This document shows, in pieces, positions 12,832 through 26,359 of a stretch of DNA of 64,000 nucleotides (positions are counted from its first letter, which is position 1; the number at the start of each line of letters is the position of its first letter). Below the pieces are notes generated by a model. It was given only the letters and a program-made list of their open reading frames with translations. It made no database searches and was not told the DNA's origin. This stretch comes from Lingula anatina. Taxonomy: Eukaryota > Brachiopoda > Lingulata > Lingulida > Lingulidae. A program made the position numbers and the translations under genes. The stretch spans positions 49,264-113,263 of the forward strand of contig NW_019775540.1 of assembly GCF_001039355.2 (NCBI RefSeq), given 5' to 3'.

Positions 12832-15252
12832 GTCCCGTGGCCGAGGCACTGTGCAAGACCTTTACACCCCGTACTATAGGAATGATAGGCACCGTCATCG
12901 CCTCTTTTGGGTTCATGCTCAGTATGTTTGCCACACAGATTTGGCAGCTGTATATAACCTTTGGCTTTCTGACGGGTAAGTTACAGTGCGTGTGCTCTAA
13001 TCTAATGTTCCAAATCCAGACATATATATTACTGGTTTAGAAAAGGAACATTGTGACCTCCCATCTTGGCAGGTGGTTTTCCTGTGTGTCAACGTAATTT
13101 TAAGCGTCTCAGATACCCTGCAGGATCCTAAATTTAAGGAGGGGGGCACAAGATTTGTCCGCTCCCTCACCAACAAATATTTTGAATAATTCAACAGCTG
13201 CACCTCTCTCCCCCCCCCCCTCCCCACCCACAAGCATTTTCTCTGCTAATGGCCCATGTGTGTGTGTGTGTGAGTGTGCGCGCGCGCGCGTGCGCGCACA
13301 ACAAGGTCAAGTTCCCCTTCCTCTATAATAATTATTATTATTTTATAATTTTTTGCCATCCTATGTACGATTTTAAAACACCCTCAGCAGCTGCACAATT
13401 GGCATTTCAGGGTTTGGGTTCGGCTTGAAATTTCTACCAAGCATTGTTTGCGTCCACGAGTACTTTGAAAAAAGACAATCTCTTGCGATGGGGATTGCCG
13501 TCTGTGGAACCGGGGTGGGCACTTTCGCTTTCGCACCCCTCTCCGAATACCTTATCGAGATATACGGCTGGCAAGGTGCCCTACTCATTGAATCCGCCAT
13601 CATACTGCACGGCGTCGCTTTTAGCGCCCTCTTCGTACCTCTGGAGAAAAAATCACGGGAGAAACAAGAGGACGAGACAACTCTCATATCCAAATTAAAG
13701 GCAGCTTGGAAAACAACAAAAGAAGTGATAGCTGAAATGATGGATTTTAGACTTTTCAAGGACCCAAAATTTGACGTCTACTGTGTCTGTATGTTCTTAT
13801 TCGCTGTTGGCTACGTTGTTCCGATGACGTATCTTCCAGAACGCGCTGTGAAACAAGGCTACTCTCCGCGAGAGGGCGCTTGGCTCGTTTCTGTTCTGGG
13901 AATTTTAAACATGCTGGGGCGCATCTTCGTAGCCGGAGTTGGAGACCGAAAATGCGTGAATCGTTTCTGGATGTTCACTATATGTATCCTCATCAGTGGG
14001 GTTATAACCGGTGGAAGCTTTTTGGCAAATGACATCTACTGGCTGCAGATGACGTATTCTGGGTGTTACGGTTTCATGATAGGTAAAATGTACAGAAATA
14101 CTAAAGCTCTCAAGGTTAATAGTACGGTAATTTTAAATTATGTTCAATTATCACATTTAATAATTTGTTCCGTTTTCTGACAATAGTAGATGTGATCACT
14201 TATTATTCTACATTTTAGGTCAAATAAAGTTTTATTCTGAGACATCTACCAATTTTGCAGAATACTTTTAAACTAATGTTTTTTATTTTTACCTATTTAT
14301 TTATTTATTTATTTATTTATTTTGCCAGTTCCAATTTTAAACTGAATCTGTTCATTACAACAACATTTTGTATATCGATGCATATAGCTTCAAAGTAAAA
14401 TTTAACATCGAAGCATATTTTTTTGGTCTATACCTTAACAAGTTTTTAATTTTCTTATCGATTCAGCTAAATAAATTAAATATATATGTAAAAATAATTC
14501 AGCTGTAATCACTTTCAGGTATCTTCATTTCTTTGGAGTCCGTCGTGTTAAGAGATTTAATCAGCCTTGAGAACCTGACCAAGGGCTATGGTTTGGCCAT
14601 ATTTGTTGGTTATGGGATAGGGTCATTGGTCGCTACGTCATTCACTGGTAGGTTATTTATTTTTAGGCACTTCAAGTACGTTTACAGGTCTTTTGCTTGT
14701 ATTAACTTAGCATTCACTTCAGCATTGTGCCAAGGAGGTGTATCCTTGCAAATGTATGGCAAATTGGTTCTGTTGTTTTACCATAAATAAATCTTACACA
14801 ATTTTAATTTTATGTGTATTTTGAAATAATTTCAGCATTATGTGTCAAGCTTTAATCTTCAGATATGTGCTATGACATATATAAAGTATGCCAATTAGGT
14901 TTTGAGTCAAGGTTTTTTTAATGTGGTAGAACCAAGAAATCTCACGACAATTAACGTCGACTAGAGACTGCCACAAATTATACAATGTCATCGCTGGAGA
15001 GCTTCCCAATTTGCAAGCAGCCGATGTTGAAGATAAAATCAAAAATATTATTTGAGGGTTAGATTTCTTTTAAAAAAACTCTTATTTCCCTGTTCATTTT
15101 ATTCCTTTACAGGCTGGATCTTTGACGTGACCCAAAATTACGACAACTCGTTCTTGGTTTCTGGAGGAATTCTCGTGGCAAGTGCTCTCTCCATGGTACT
15201 TATACCTTGTTTGAAGCGATATGACGCCAAGAGCGAAACCCCAGCCAATTGA
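12832..15252 (+). CDS. SLC16-type (monocarboxylate transporter-like) MFS protein, upstream tandem copy lacking first exon
   Basis: Exons 12832-12975, 13411-14082, 14519-14647 and 15113-15252 (stop TGA at 15250-15252), all with good splice sites and phase 1 introns, matching the downstream copy exon for exon in length (144, 672, 129, 140). It encodes the part from the second or third membrane helix to the C-terminus. The SLC16 signature YFEKRQSLAMGIAVCGTGVG starts the large exon, and GRIFVAGVGDR lies between later helices. Frames are open with no stops. The expected first coding exon (start Met and PDGGWGW motif) was not found upstream in the window. Either it lies outside, the annotation misses a diverged version, or this copy is a 5'-truncated duplicate. 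A transporter of small carboxylates or related solutes is implied by family only. Confidence 0.85.
13257..13300. repeat. (TG)n/(CG)n alternating purine-pyrimidine tract
   Basis: A run of TG dinucleotides passes into a run of CG/TG dinucleotides in intron 2 of the upstream SLC16 copy. Such tracts favour Z-DNA. The matching intron of the downstream copy has only a TG run (about 24928-24949). Confidence 0.85.
14286..14324. repeat. (TTTA)n microsatellite
   Basis: About seven to eight TTTA units in the third intron of the upstream SLC16 copy. Confidence 0.85.
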
Positions 15253-15464
15253 CATCTGACATATTAATGCTGTAAAATGCTCCCACAATTCAAATAGAAA
15301 AGAAAATAGAAATTAATGCCGACCAGAGACCTTTTTTACTTACTTGGTCACGCAATTTATTATGATACCTAATGAACTAAATTGCGCAGTTTGCTCATAA
15401 ATGTACGGAATTCTTTCTGTATATTGCAGGTGGTTTTTTGGTTGTGTTCTTAGCTTTTGATAAC

Positions 15465-15900
15465 AGAAGGTCAAAGGCCAAAATCAGGTTTCATCAGGAT
15501 TACCAGTATATATGATTTCTTATTGAATTCCAATAGTAGTTATGAGTGTCTCCCTGTCGGATTTTGAGATATAAGGGCCGGAAAATTGCAATGATAAGTT
15601 CACGATAAAAAGTAAGTCAAAGGCCAAATTTAAGGTCACATTAAAATTGCCAAGATGTGAAATCTTTAAGTTCAATAGTAACCATAGGTCTATTTCAGCC
15701 AGTTTTGGAGATATGAGGACTGAATTTGCAAAGCTAAGCTCGTGGTGAAAAAGTAGGTCAATGTCAAATTCAACTAAGCCTGCCAATGTATGGTTTGCTA
15801 TTCAAGTTCAATAATAACTTTAGGTGAACCTCTGCCAGTTTTGGAGATATAAGGGGCGGAAATTCTGCCAAGTACACTTCTCGGCAAAAAGTATTTTATT
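15465..15900. repeat. Tandem repeat, unit ~115-125 bp, about three copies
   Basis: Units share blocks such as AAGTCAAAGGCCAAATTTAAG, 'AAGTTCAATAGTAAC' and CCAGTTTTGGAGATATGAGG (near 15603, 15672, 15698; again near 15752, 15805, 15836; a more diverged unit near 15480-15600). Non-coding. Confidence 0.75.
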
Positions 15901-18900
15901 TTCGCCGTAACAGTAAATCAAAATTTACATTTTCCTGTTGTATACACGACATCTAAGGCATTTTGTTGTGTAGGCTGAATGCGAACACAAGCAATGCAGC
16001 CACAAACGATGCATATACCTGTACACTGCTATGGAAACGTAATACTCTGAGATGGTAAGATTTATTTGTATATTCTAATTTTACAATCATAAGACACTTT
16101 TTTAACTCATTACAAAACATTCCAATACCATGATGCATCGCACAGAATCTGGTTTTCTCACGTTCCATTCTAATCTATCCGTCCATTTATGTATATTTCC
16201 GTATTTGGTTATGGCGTGATATTTTGCGCTCAAATATTATTCACTTTTCTATTTTCCATAAATCTACATTTTTGGCTATCAATCAAATTTAATCGTCTTA
16301 TTAGGTAATGGTGTGATAATTGACCCACGCTCACAACTTCTATAATTACAAATTTTCCATTACCTCATCATTATAGAATAATGTTGTTGTTGCTTTCCGT
16401 TTCTTTGTAGTTATTTATAGCACAGTTCGAATGTTTTGCCTCCACTTTTTGACTCATTGACATGTTACAGTTTAAACAGTTATTAATTGTAAAATTAATT
16501 CACTTAAATTTAAAAGAATAAAATAATATTTGTATCAATAACTTATTTTCTTTTCGATGTCATGGGTGCCGTCTAGGTCCAATGGTCTTTTTCTTTAATT
16601 TGAATGAAGCAAACTACCTTATATCTAAAAGTGACATACTTTATTTTCCTTTTTTCGATGGTGGTGGTGTAGGGGACCCATGTTTTTTAATGTATGCTCA
16701 GTGATAGCTAACCTATATATCAACAGAGATAAAGTTTACATGAGCGAAGCCAAAAACAAATAGACTTGGTCGACGTCGACTATGTATGACAAATTACGCC
16801 GTACATGCACATGTACGCGTTATGCAATGCTAAACAAGGCTACCGGGATGATAAAAATGCATAGCTTAAAAGTGCTTCCTCAACTGCTGCTTAGGGTATC
16901 CAACTTAACATTGACAGTAAATTGGCTGACCTTCAAGTACTATATTTACCTGTCAGTCAGCTGTTGATTCCCGGTGGGAAAAATGCAGTTGGCGAGTTAG
17001 TTTCGGTTTCGTCCTATATGTATTGAATCATACAGCTGTTTATTCAGTAATGTTCGGGACGACAAACTGTTGTACTGATACTACTACAACTACTAATATA
17101 TTTATGTTTGATGAGCGTGATTCCAAAAAAGACGGAAATAATTTAGTCTGCCGTTATATGTATGATCTAATGCTACGAGTACTGTTTACAAACCAGTTCT
17201 TTACTTTAACGTCCCTGAGGAAGTCGTCATACTGTAAACACGGGTTGGGTTGAAATAGCAATGCATCGTGCACCCACACCCACCCCTTCATAACTGTAAA
17301 GAAACCCTGCCTTCATACGGGTTGTAAAAAAGTATAGGGGAACATGATGACTGAGTACAGGAATATTTGTAGAACTCGGATATACAAATAGACCCAAACC
17401 GGTTCAAGTCTGAACTGCGTTGTCAGGCGTTTTCGAAGTAAGTGCAGTTTAAAGGCCCTCCCATAAAGAAAAGTGTTCCGCGACCAGCTATGTACCCATT
17501 GATTTATAACAGTGCTGCAGTAATGGTTGAATCCATCTTTTGTTTACGCATTTGAGACTGAAGACCGTTTAGGGGTTTAGGCCTACTTGTATGTCTGCGT
17601 CTAAGGAAACTGCACACTGACAGTTGTAAGTGTGCGTGGGGGGGGAGGGGGTATAAAACAGTAGACGAGTACAATATGTAAAGCACATGGATGGGAAATC
17701 ACATGGTTTTGTCTCGTTTCTCTTACTTGTTATATTTTCATTTTCAAGGGGGATGGGACCAGAAACTACGACAGGGACAATATAGCCTGCTGAGTCCACT
17801 CCTTGATCTGCCATTTAATGAAATTAATTACACTTAAAAGCATGCCTGCCTCTTATCAGTTGTTTAACGTAAATAGTCATATGACGCCCTCTTTATTACA
17901 AATACTTCTTTTCGAATACATAAGCTACCTCAACCTAATAGTACCTTAGCTTTACCGTACATTAGAATGATTATATGACACTATGACATAATACATACAT
18001 ACCTTATGGAAAGTGAAAGTGTACTCAGCTTCACCGTATACTGCACCTTGTCAAACAGACCTGTTGGCTACGTCAGCCTACGTTACTTTTTATAATCACT
18101 GTTTAGCCTCGGTTTTATTTGATTGGTACGAAGGCTTCAAAGTGCCATTCAAGAAATGTCACTTAACTGTTAGGCTGGCTGTAGTGGCTAGAAAATAACT
18201 AAATGGAGCTGGTTTTTAAAAATGGCTATAGCCCCAAAATTGTTGCAAAACTTGAAACCCAAATTTAGGTCTAGTTCATTTCAAGATAAATCTATTTGTC
18301 AAAGAAAATAAAGATTTAGCTGTATACATAGCTATGCCTCCTTTGCTGCAAATAAAAGTATTTCATTTCCTTTGACTACTAGCGATTTTTCTTTTGTGAA
18401 AGTGAAATATGTTTGGTCTTAAAGTTTAGACCAATTTTCGGCTTTTTGTGAAACAGGCCCATGGTGACATCAAATGTATGGCCTTGAAAAAAGTTAAGGT
18501 GACACTTATGCAAGTTCCTAATAAGTTCACAACACAACAACAACGACTATTGAAGTCTTTTAAAGTTTTGTTAACATTCATATTATTGAATCTCTTTTTA
18601 AAAAATTTTGTAAACTATGTTTTAAATCCAAAAGAGCTACAACAATGTGAACCCACTGACACTTATGGGGCTCCGTACCTGCAATTGTTAGCATCATCAG
18701 GTGACCTCGATCCTTCCAAGTCTGCGATACCTTACTCCCAAAGCTGAAGAACTGTTTAAAGGGTGATATTAACTTTCGTTTTTGGCATTACTTGGAACAT
18801 AGTTATCAGAGGTAAGTTCCGTTCGTCAGGTTGTTACTATTGTACTAATGACATTATAACGGCAGCGAAGCAATGAAGCACTTGTTTTGACGTATTAATG

Positions 18901-19183
18901 AAAAGAACATGAATAAAATATTTTGAATTCTATATTTCTGACATGATCACTAGTGCGTAATGGATTTGAAGGCAAATGACAAGGTTTACTAAAAGCATGT
19001 TTGGCTTTCTTGTACTTTTTTTTAGTGAAAAAATCTAAACATTTATTAAACTGGCTGCAATATTTTCTCAAAGATGTAAAACAGAACATATCCAAGGCGC
19101 AAAAAATCTACTCTTTTCTCTTTAAAAAAATCAACCTTCAACTCATCTCCAATTTGTGAAAATGAAAGTTAAAACTAAGGTTA

Positions 19184-19734
19184 CAGGCCTACCCAACTAC
19201 CAGACTCGGCACCTAAGGATCCTGAATTAACCGGTATATCGGACCAAACTACCCGTTTTCAAGGTGTGTGTCAGATCACATTTCGGAGTATCAGCCAGAA
19301 CACCGACAGGATGAGCCCTGGCATGCTCGGCTGTCACCTTGATTGGATAGTAAACGATTGTCGTAAAATCGCTATATGATTTTAAAACCGGGTGCATAAT
19401 TTTGAAAGCCACCTAGATGAACCTTAGACTGCCACATTAATCTAATACAATGCAAAAAAGCTCTATCAAAAGTGGTCAAAACATTCAAACCGAATGTCGT
19501 AAAGTCCCCATATATCCCCATAGAGACAATAAAATAGAGTACTCCAAAGTAAGAGTACAGTTTAAGGTTGTTCAGCCGAGCGTGGATGAGCCCGCAGTCG
19601 TGCTACAAAATTTGTTCTGGGGTATGATACTCCGAAATGCGATCTGACACACACCTTGAAAACGGGTAGCGTGGTCCGATATACCGGTTAATTCAGGATC
19701 CTTAGGTGCCGAGTCTGGTAGTTGGGTAGGCCTG
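19184..19734. mobile_element. 551-bp foldback/MITE with 110-bp terminal inverted repeats
   Basis: Left TIR 19184-19293 and right TIR 19625-19734 are inverted copies differing at only a few positions; both start CAGGCCTACCCAACTACCAG. A 5-bp direct duplication GGTTA flanks the element (19179-19183 and 19735-19739). The ~330-bp core has no long ORF. CAGG...CCTG ends and a 5-bp duplication are shared with the element at 10294-10781. Confidence 0.9.
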
Positions 19735-20623
19735 GGTTAGAAAACGCCCATGTTTGAACAAAAATTCCAGGCATTCTACGCACCTGTAATCTTGGCAGTA
19801 TAAGTTAGAAATTTTTGACCCAGTTTACAGAAATTGGGAGAAAAAATCATAACAACCACAGGGTTGTATATGTGTTAATTCTATTAATTTATTAAGGTGT
19901 TCATTAGTACAAATATAGAAATATCAATACACCATTCCTTTATAAATATGCCATATCGAATACAGATATTTAACCGGAAAGACATAGAGGAAAATGAAAT
20001 GTACATAAAGAGACAATTAATACACTATTGTATTTACTTTAAAACGGTAATATGTTGCGTTGTTTAAATAAGTATGCGGCGCCTACTATTCCAAATTTAA
20101 TATTTTCCCTATTGCTAAGGCATGAAGTGTTGGAGCTGAACGGTGTTTTGCGTCGTTTTTACGTGATATAGGTGTCTGTAATAGATCACAGTTCCGATGC
20201 CAAAAGCAAATTAGTTTCGGTTTCGCTTTCGGTTTAGTATATATAGGCCTAATTCTGAGCAAGTTTTTCTTCCAATATTACCGCGAACGACCCAGAAAGT
20301 AAAATCCATTAAATCCGACCTCTTACTCAATTAAATATCTTTTTGCATGATATTCTAAATTTACACTACAGTTATTGTTCCTTGGGTCTACCAAAGTTTA
20401 CATTTTGTGTACGTGCATTTTTCAGTTTTTTTTTTTTTAATTACTGACTGTTGGGGGACTGCCAAAAGTTGTTCTGATGCCATACCATAATAATACTAGA
20501 TCTCCAAGTCAAATCATTAATGAGTATATATTTATTTAAAGGAGATTTAAGGATATTCCCATGCTGTATTAATGATTCTGCATGCCCGCACCATTGGTGT
20601 GCAACATTCTCGACAACTGGTTT

Positions 20624-22252
20624 TTAATGTGCTGTTTTGTTTCATTCCCTTCAAATATTTTGACATTTTGTTTACATTCTAGATGTATGAAGTGACTTAA
20701 TGTTATTCCACATGGTTTTCAGTCTGCGTTCTCCACAGATGTACCATGCACATGTGTTAGACGGTGGATTTCCTTTTAAATGAAAGACTTTTTCCTGAAC
20801 CTTTCCTATCTATCTTTTTTTTTTCAATTGATCCTTCAATAATTCTATAGAACACTTTAGAAAACCGTACAAGAAAAATTTCCCACAGAGTATCCTAAAT
20901 TATATATATAACTATTTCCTGGTATTTTTCCCAAAAAGATCCTAATCCAATTTTCATATAGGACATTTTCTTCAGGAACCACAATGGCTTCTGAATCGTT
21001 TCGTTCATTCCAAATACAAATTGTTGGCATTAAAATATATTGAAAAAACAAAAAGAAAAACCCGTTAAATATTGCTTTTATTGTAGAGTCTAATATTTTT
21101 GCTCCCACGATTTATCAAGCTTGTCGCATAAATCGATCATGTACCAGTTACCAGCTACCTGGCAGATTAATTATCGTCATATAAAGAAATGTAAACTAAA
21201 CACCTGACTGTCAAAACGAATTTGCCACTGCCATTTATTATTGCGCTATTCAACGGTGCTTTTCTTTTTGTTTGGGTTTCGCTCTCACTTTTATCTTGTT
21301 ACCGTGGGGGTTGTGTTTATTACAAAACTGTTACTTTGTTTATTACTTTGGGCATTTTCTTAAGGAAATACAATGGCTTTTGATTCGTTTCGTTCATTTC
21401 AAATTCAAGTTGTTGAGATTTAAATACATTGGAAAATAAAATCGAAAACCTGATACATATAAATTTTATTGTAGAGACTAATATTTTTGCACCCACGATT
21501 TACCAAGCTTGTTGCGTAACACGATCACGTACCAGCTACCTGCTAGAAGCCAGGTTAATTATCGTTATGTTAAGAAATGTAAACTAAACACCTTTTTTGT
21601 GTAAACACTTCTTGGAAGGTCTATTTATGAGAAACGGGGTAAACCTATCTCATTATTCAAACAAATAGTGTGCGTATGTTTATGAAAAGTTAAGAAATGA
21701 TAACCTTGACTGTCAAAACGAATTTGCCATTGTGATTTATCATTACGCTATTCAACAATGCGTTGCTTTTTGTTTGAGTTCGGCTCCCATTTATATCTCG
21801 TTGCCATGGGGATTCTGTTTATCACACAACTGTTACTATGTGTATTACATCCCTGATTACTCCTGTTCTGAACTCATAATCAAGGCGCATAGTGGTACAT
21901 GAATGCAGTCATCATCAGGAGAAGAAAGTGTAATGATGCTAAATGGATTTTTTTAACCGCCATTTTCACAGAAAATACTGTTGAACATCATAGGAAGATA
22001 TATTAAACACGAATTATATATTAAACCCTAAACAGATTTCCCTTCTGAATACAAAATACGTGATAAGTGGATGAGGCAGAGACAAAGCGTTGTTCTGTTA
22101 CTTTTTTCAAGTTTTTCAGGGTTAATGTGCTGTTTTGTTTCATGCCCTTCAAATAATTTGACATTTTGTTTACATTCTAGATGTATGAAGTGACTTAATG
22201 TTATTCCACATGGTTTTCAGTCTGCGTTCTCCACAGATGTACCATGCACATG
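20624..22252. repeat. Nested direct duplication A-B-B'-A'
   Basis: Segment A (20624-20754) and A' (22122-22252) are 131-bp direct repeats with only a couple of differences. Between them B (about 20960-21345) and B' (about 21350-21865) are more diverged direct repeats; both contain CAAAACGAATTTGCCA and ACAATGGCTT blocks. B' carries an extra ~110 bp (about 21595-21705). The differing divergence implies two separate duplication events. Confidence 0.8.
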
Positions 22253-23217
22253 CTCGTTTTAACTCTTAATATTCTTAAAAATAAATTTAAAAATAAATCT
22301 AAGGCTTTATATTAAAAAGCTGGAGGATAAAACTTACATAAATGTGTTTATTACCCTCAAATAATAAAAGCTAGGTGTTGCTTGGTAAAAAATGTGAAAA
22401 TGTTGTGAGGTGAGTGGGAACTGTCACCGCTGACAAAAACCGTTTTATGTGCTACACTCTCGAGTGTATAGACTCAATTCCTGTTTGTTTTCTCTGATGT
22501 AGGCTTAATAGAGATATAATAAGAGATTAAAGTGAGACAATATGCGTAGAACTGTCCCAGTCATGTCACTTGCTGTCTGCACCATCTTTTCCGATTTGTT
22601 TTTTCCTGTTCAGTTGCACACCCATGCCATGTGATTAACGCGCGAGTTAAAATGCTTTCTATAACACACGTGTCAAAGTCATTAAAAAAGACACATACCC
22701 GGTGAAAGTTTTCCATTTTCTTAAACATACACTTGCTGCCTTGTGTTTTTCATGTTATCAAGGTGTTATCACTCCGGGTTAGTCTATTGATCAATTGAAC
22801 CACCAATAGCTTATGACAACAAGCGTTTTATCATCTTCACCACCAGTTATATAACATAAGTTGAAGGTGTCATTGAAATTTATTAAAGATGATTTTTGAG
22901 AAGGAAAGGGGATTACAATAAATAAATTTTATACTGGTATGTAAGTGCTATCACTTTCACTTTCGTTTATGACGTTCTCTGTAGTAGCATTTATTTATAA
23001 AGAGAGGTAACAATCCCAGTGACACAAAGGCTACGTCTTGATTTATCGATTAATGAGAGCCAGCTGTAATTAATAAATAAATGGAGTAAAGAACCAAATT
23101 AAACAGCCGTCATGGTTAACAAATGGAATATTTTTCCCTTTCTATTTGCCCTTTGCCACTCGACGCATTTTTTTTCTTTAACGTCCATGTAAATTGTATG
23201 ACATGACATTTTTTCAG

Positions 23218-24358
23218 ATGACAAGCGTTGAAATAGAGCTAGAACCTCTGAATGAACAACCGCAAGAAACTGGAAATGAAACTGTTCCTTCAGGGGGTCC
23301 GGTTGCCGCAGCGGAAGATGTCGCCAACACCGAACCGGTTCCCCGACCCGATGGGGGCTGGGGTTGGCTCGTCGTGCTTGGTTCTTTCATGAACCACGTT
23401 GTAATAGACGGTACGGCTTTCTCGATTGGCGTCATCTACGTGGAGCTCATCGATTACTTTGGCGCCTCCACGGCCGATACGGCATGGATTGGAGCCATTC
23501 AGTATGCCATGGTGAACTTGGCAGGTTAGTGCACAAGTTAATGACAACTACGGGGTACATCTTTTTTAGTCTATACAGCAAGTATTTTCAGCATCACTGA
23601 CCTTGGTTAAAGACGTACAAGCGTTCTATTTATTGGAGGTGAGGCTACAACTGAAGATGAAACCCGGAATTATTATAAGTGCAGAGTACAGTGTTAACAT
23701 TACTGTACACAGTAAATAATAGATTTCTATATACATGCCGATTTATCATCAAGTCTATGGGTCTTTCCGCTGTTTGTGACTGCATAACAATTCAATCACG
23801 TCACAATGACTTACGTTCTACTAAAAAAATGTCGGGGATACCTAAACGAGTTTCTTCGTGAATATTTAACCGAGTTTCGGTTTTTTACCAAGCTTCTTCT
23901 TTTTCACTTTTTTGCTACATTCTCGTCTGAAGAAAAAGGGTGTCAAGGTAACGAAACTAGGTCACTAGGCGCCTGTCAGCCCAGGGGGTAGGATATATGT
24001 CACATTAAGGTTGTCTCGTTCAATTAAATCGGACAAATCCACGGAGTGACGTGATAAACTGTTCACCTGACCAGACATCCTGTCAAAAAATATTATGGGG
24101 CCCATTTTTACTGAAATTGAAAACGGCAAACACTAGATTCCTTAAAAAACACTACTATGCAGGAAAATGTTCTATATTATGTTTGCCGTAACAGTTTGAT
24201 CACAACATACAAAAACGAAAACGGTTTCATGTAAACTTGATTGCATTTTCACCCTCGAGATAGATTGAAATCAATAGCAATTTCCAATATTTCCACCCTA
24301 TATAACCAGAAATTAAATTAAAAAGGAAGACCTGAAATTACACAACAATCACAAATAC

Positions 24359-24399
<41 letters not shown>

Positions 24400-26312
24400 T
24401 CAGGTCCCGTGGCCGAGGCACTGTGCAAGACCTTTACACCCCGTACTATAGGAATGATAGGCACCGTCATCGCCGCTATTGGGTTCATACTCAGTATGTT
24501 TGCCACACAGATTTGGCAACTGTACATAACATTTGGCTTTCTGACAGGTAAGTTACAGTGCAGAAACTCTAATGTAATGTTCTACATCCAGGTATGTTCC
24601 CGGTTTAGAAAATAAACACTATGACCTCCAGTCTTGGCAGGTGCTCCTCTGTTTTTCGACGTAAAAGCACCTCAGATACCCTGCACGATCCAGATTTTTT
24701 CAGGAGGGGGATCATATGATTATTTTAACCCCCCCCCCCTCAGATATTTTTGGAAAGAATTCAATGGGGATCTTTATACAGTGTTGTATATTTTCTTTCT
24801 CCTACTCTTGATTTTCCTCCAGCCAATGTCATGCTATAGGTGAGTCCCACAGGTGGTACAAATAACATGCATTGAAGGTCTTTAACAGCTACCTCCCTCA
24901 CCCAAACATTTTCTCAGCTTACAGCCTGTGTGTGTGTGTGTGTGTGTGTATTCGACACAAAATTAAGTTCCCTATGCCATGCTACGTATGTTTCTGAAAC
25001 ACCCTCACCGTCTTCACCATTTATATTTCAGGGTTTGGGTTCGGCTTGAAATTTCTACCAAGCATTGTTTGCGTCCACGAGTACTTTGAAAAAAGACAAT
25101 CTCTTGCGATGGGGATTGCCGTCTGTGGTACCGGGGTTGGCACTTTCGCTTTCGCACCCCTCTCCGAATACCTTATCGAGATATACGGCTGGCAAGGTGC
25201 CCTACTCATTGAATCCGCCATCATACTGCATGGCGTTGCTTTTAGCGCCCTCTTCGTTCCTCTGGAGAAAAAATCACGGGAGACACGGGAAGACGAGGCA
25301 TCTCTCATATCCAAATTAAAGGCAGCTTGGAAAATCACAAAGGAGCTGATCGTTGAAATGATGGATTTTAGACTTTTCAAAAACCCAAAATTTGACGTCT
25401 ACTGTGTCTGTATGTTCCTATTCGCTGTTGGCTACGTTGTTCCGATGACGTACCTTCCAGAACGCGCTGTGAAACAAGGCTACTCTCCGCGAGAGGGCGC
25501 TTGGCTCGTTTCTGTTCTGGGAATTTTAAACATGCTGGGGCGCATCTTCGTAGCCGGAGTTGGAGACCGAAAATGCGTGAATCGTTTCTGGATGTTCACT
25601 ATATGTATCCTCATCAGTGGTGTTATAACCGGTGGAAGCTTTTTGGCAAATTACATCTACTGGCTGCAGATGACGTATTCTGGGTGTTACGGTTTTATGA
25701 TAGGTAAATATTAGGTGCTACGATTGCCATAAAGAGCAATCGTACGCTAATTTTTAAGATGGTGTGCAATTGTAAAATATGTTGGAAATTGAAATATGTA
25801 AAACAGACGTATATCATATTTTCTACCTTTACAATTAATATGAATTCAACTACGTGTGTTTATGTAGGACACTTAAATTTATTAATCTGTTTTATTAATT
25901 ACTATTATCACTTCCAGGTATCTTCATTTCTTTGGAGTCTGTCGTGTTAAGAGATTTAATCAGCCTTGAGAACCTGACCAAGGGCTATGGTTTGGCCATA
26001 TTTGTTGGTTATGGGATAGGGTCATTGGTCGCTACGCCATTCACTGGTAGGTTGTTTTTATGTCACTTTAAGTACATTTACAGGTCTTTTGCATGTGGTA
26101 ACTTAACTTTATGGCGGTCGGCATCTTGTCGCTTCTGCACGATGCTGAAGAGGCGAATCCTTGCAAATGTATGGCTGTCGATTGGCCAATGGTTAATTTG
26201 AGACAAGTTTTATCTGAATTTGGCTGTAATTCCAATGCCATATATCGCAGCTTTGAATATTATACTACTTATTACAAATTATATTACGTACAGTGTTTGA
26301 ATATCTTTATTA

Positions 26313-26359
<47 letters not shown>

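Larger units (their letters stand above)
15253..23217. other. Intergenic spacer between the two SLC16 copies
   Basis: About 8 kb with no ORF that shows a recognisable domain. It contains a ~115-bp tandem repeat just after the upstream gene, a 551-bp inverted-repeat transposon, and a nested duplication at 20.6-22.25 kb (listed separately). The 5' UTR exon and promoter of the downstream SLC16 gene should lie here, because its start codon abuts a splice acceptor, but they were not identified. Confidence 0.7.

Noticed and set aside
17569-17814. Minus-strand ORF beginning MADQGVDSAGYIVPVVVSG with a possible donor after it
   Set aside because: Looks a little like an isolated exon, but no family, partner exon or acceptor could be recognised.
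18448-18747. 99-codon plus-strand ORF with a hydrophobic middle
   Set aside because: No recognisable domain or homologous copy, ordinary A/T-rich composition; likely chance.
20857-21108. Minus-strand 83-codon ORF
   Set aside because: It overlaps the duplicated segment B, whose second copy does not preserve the frame.
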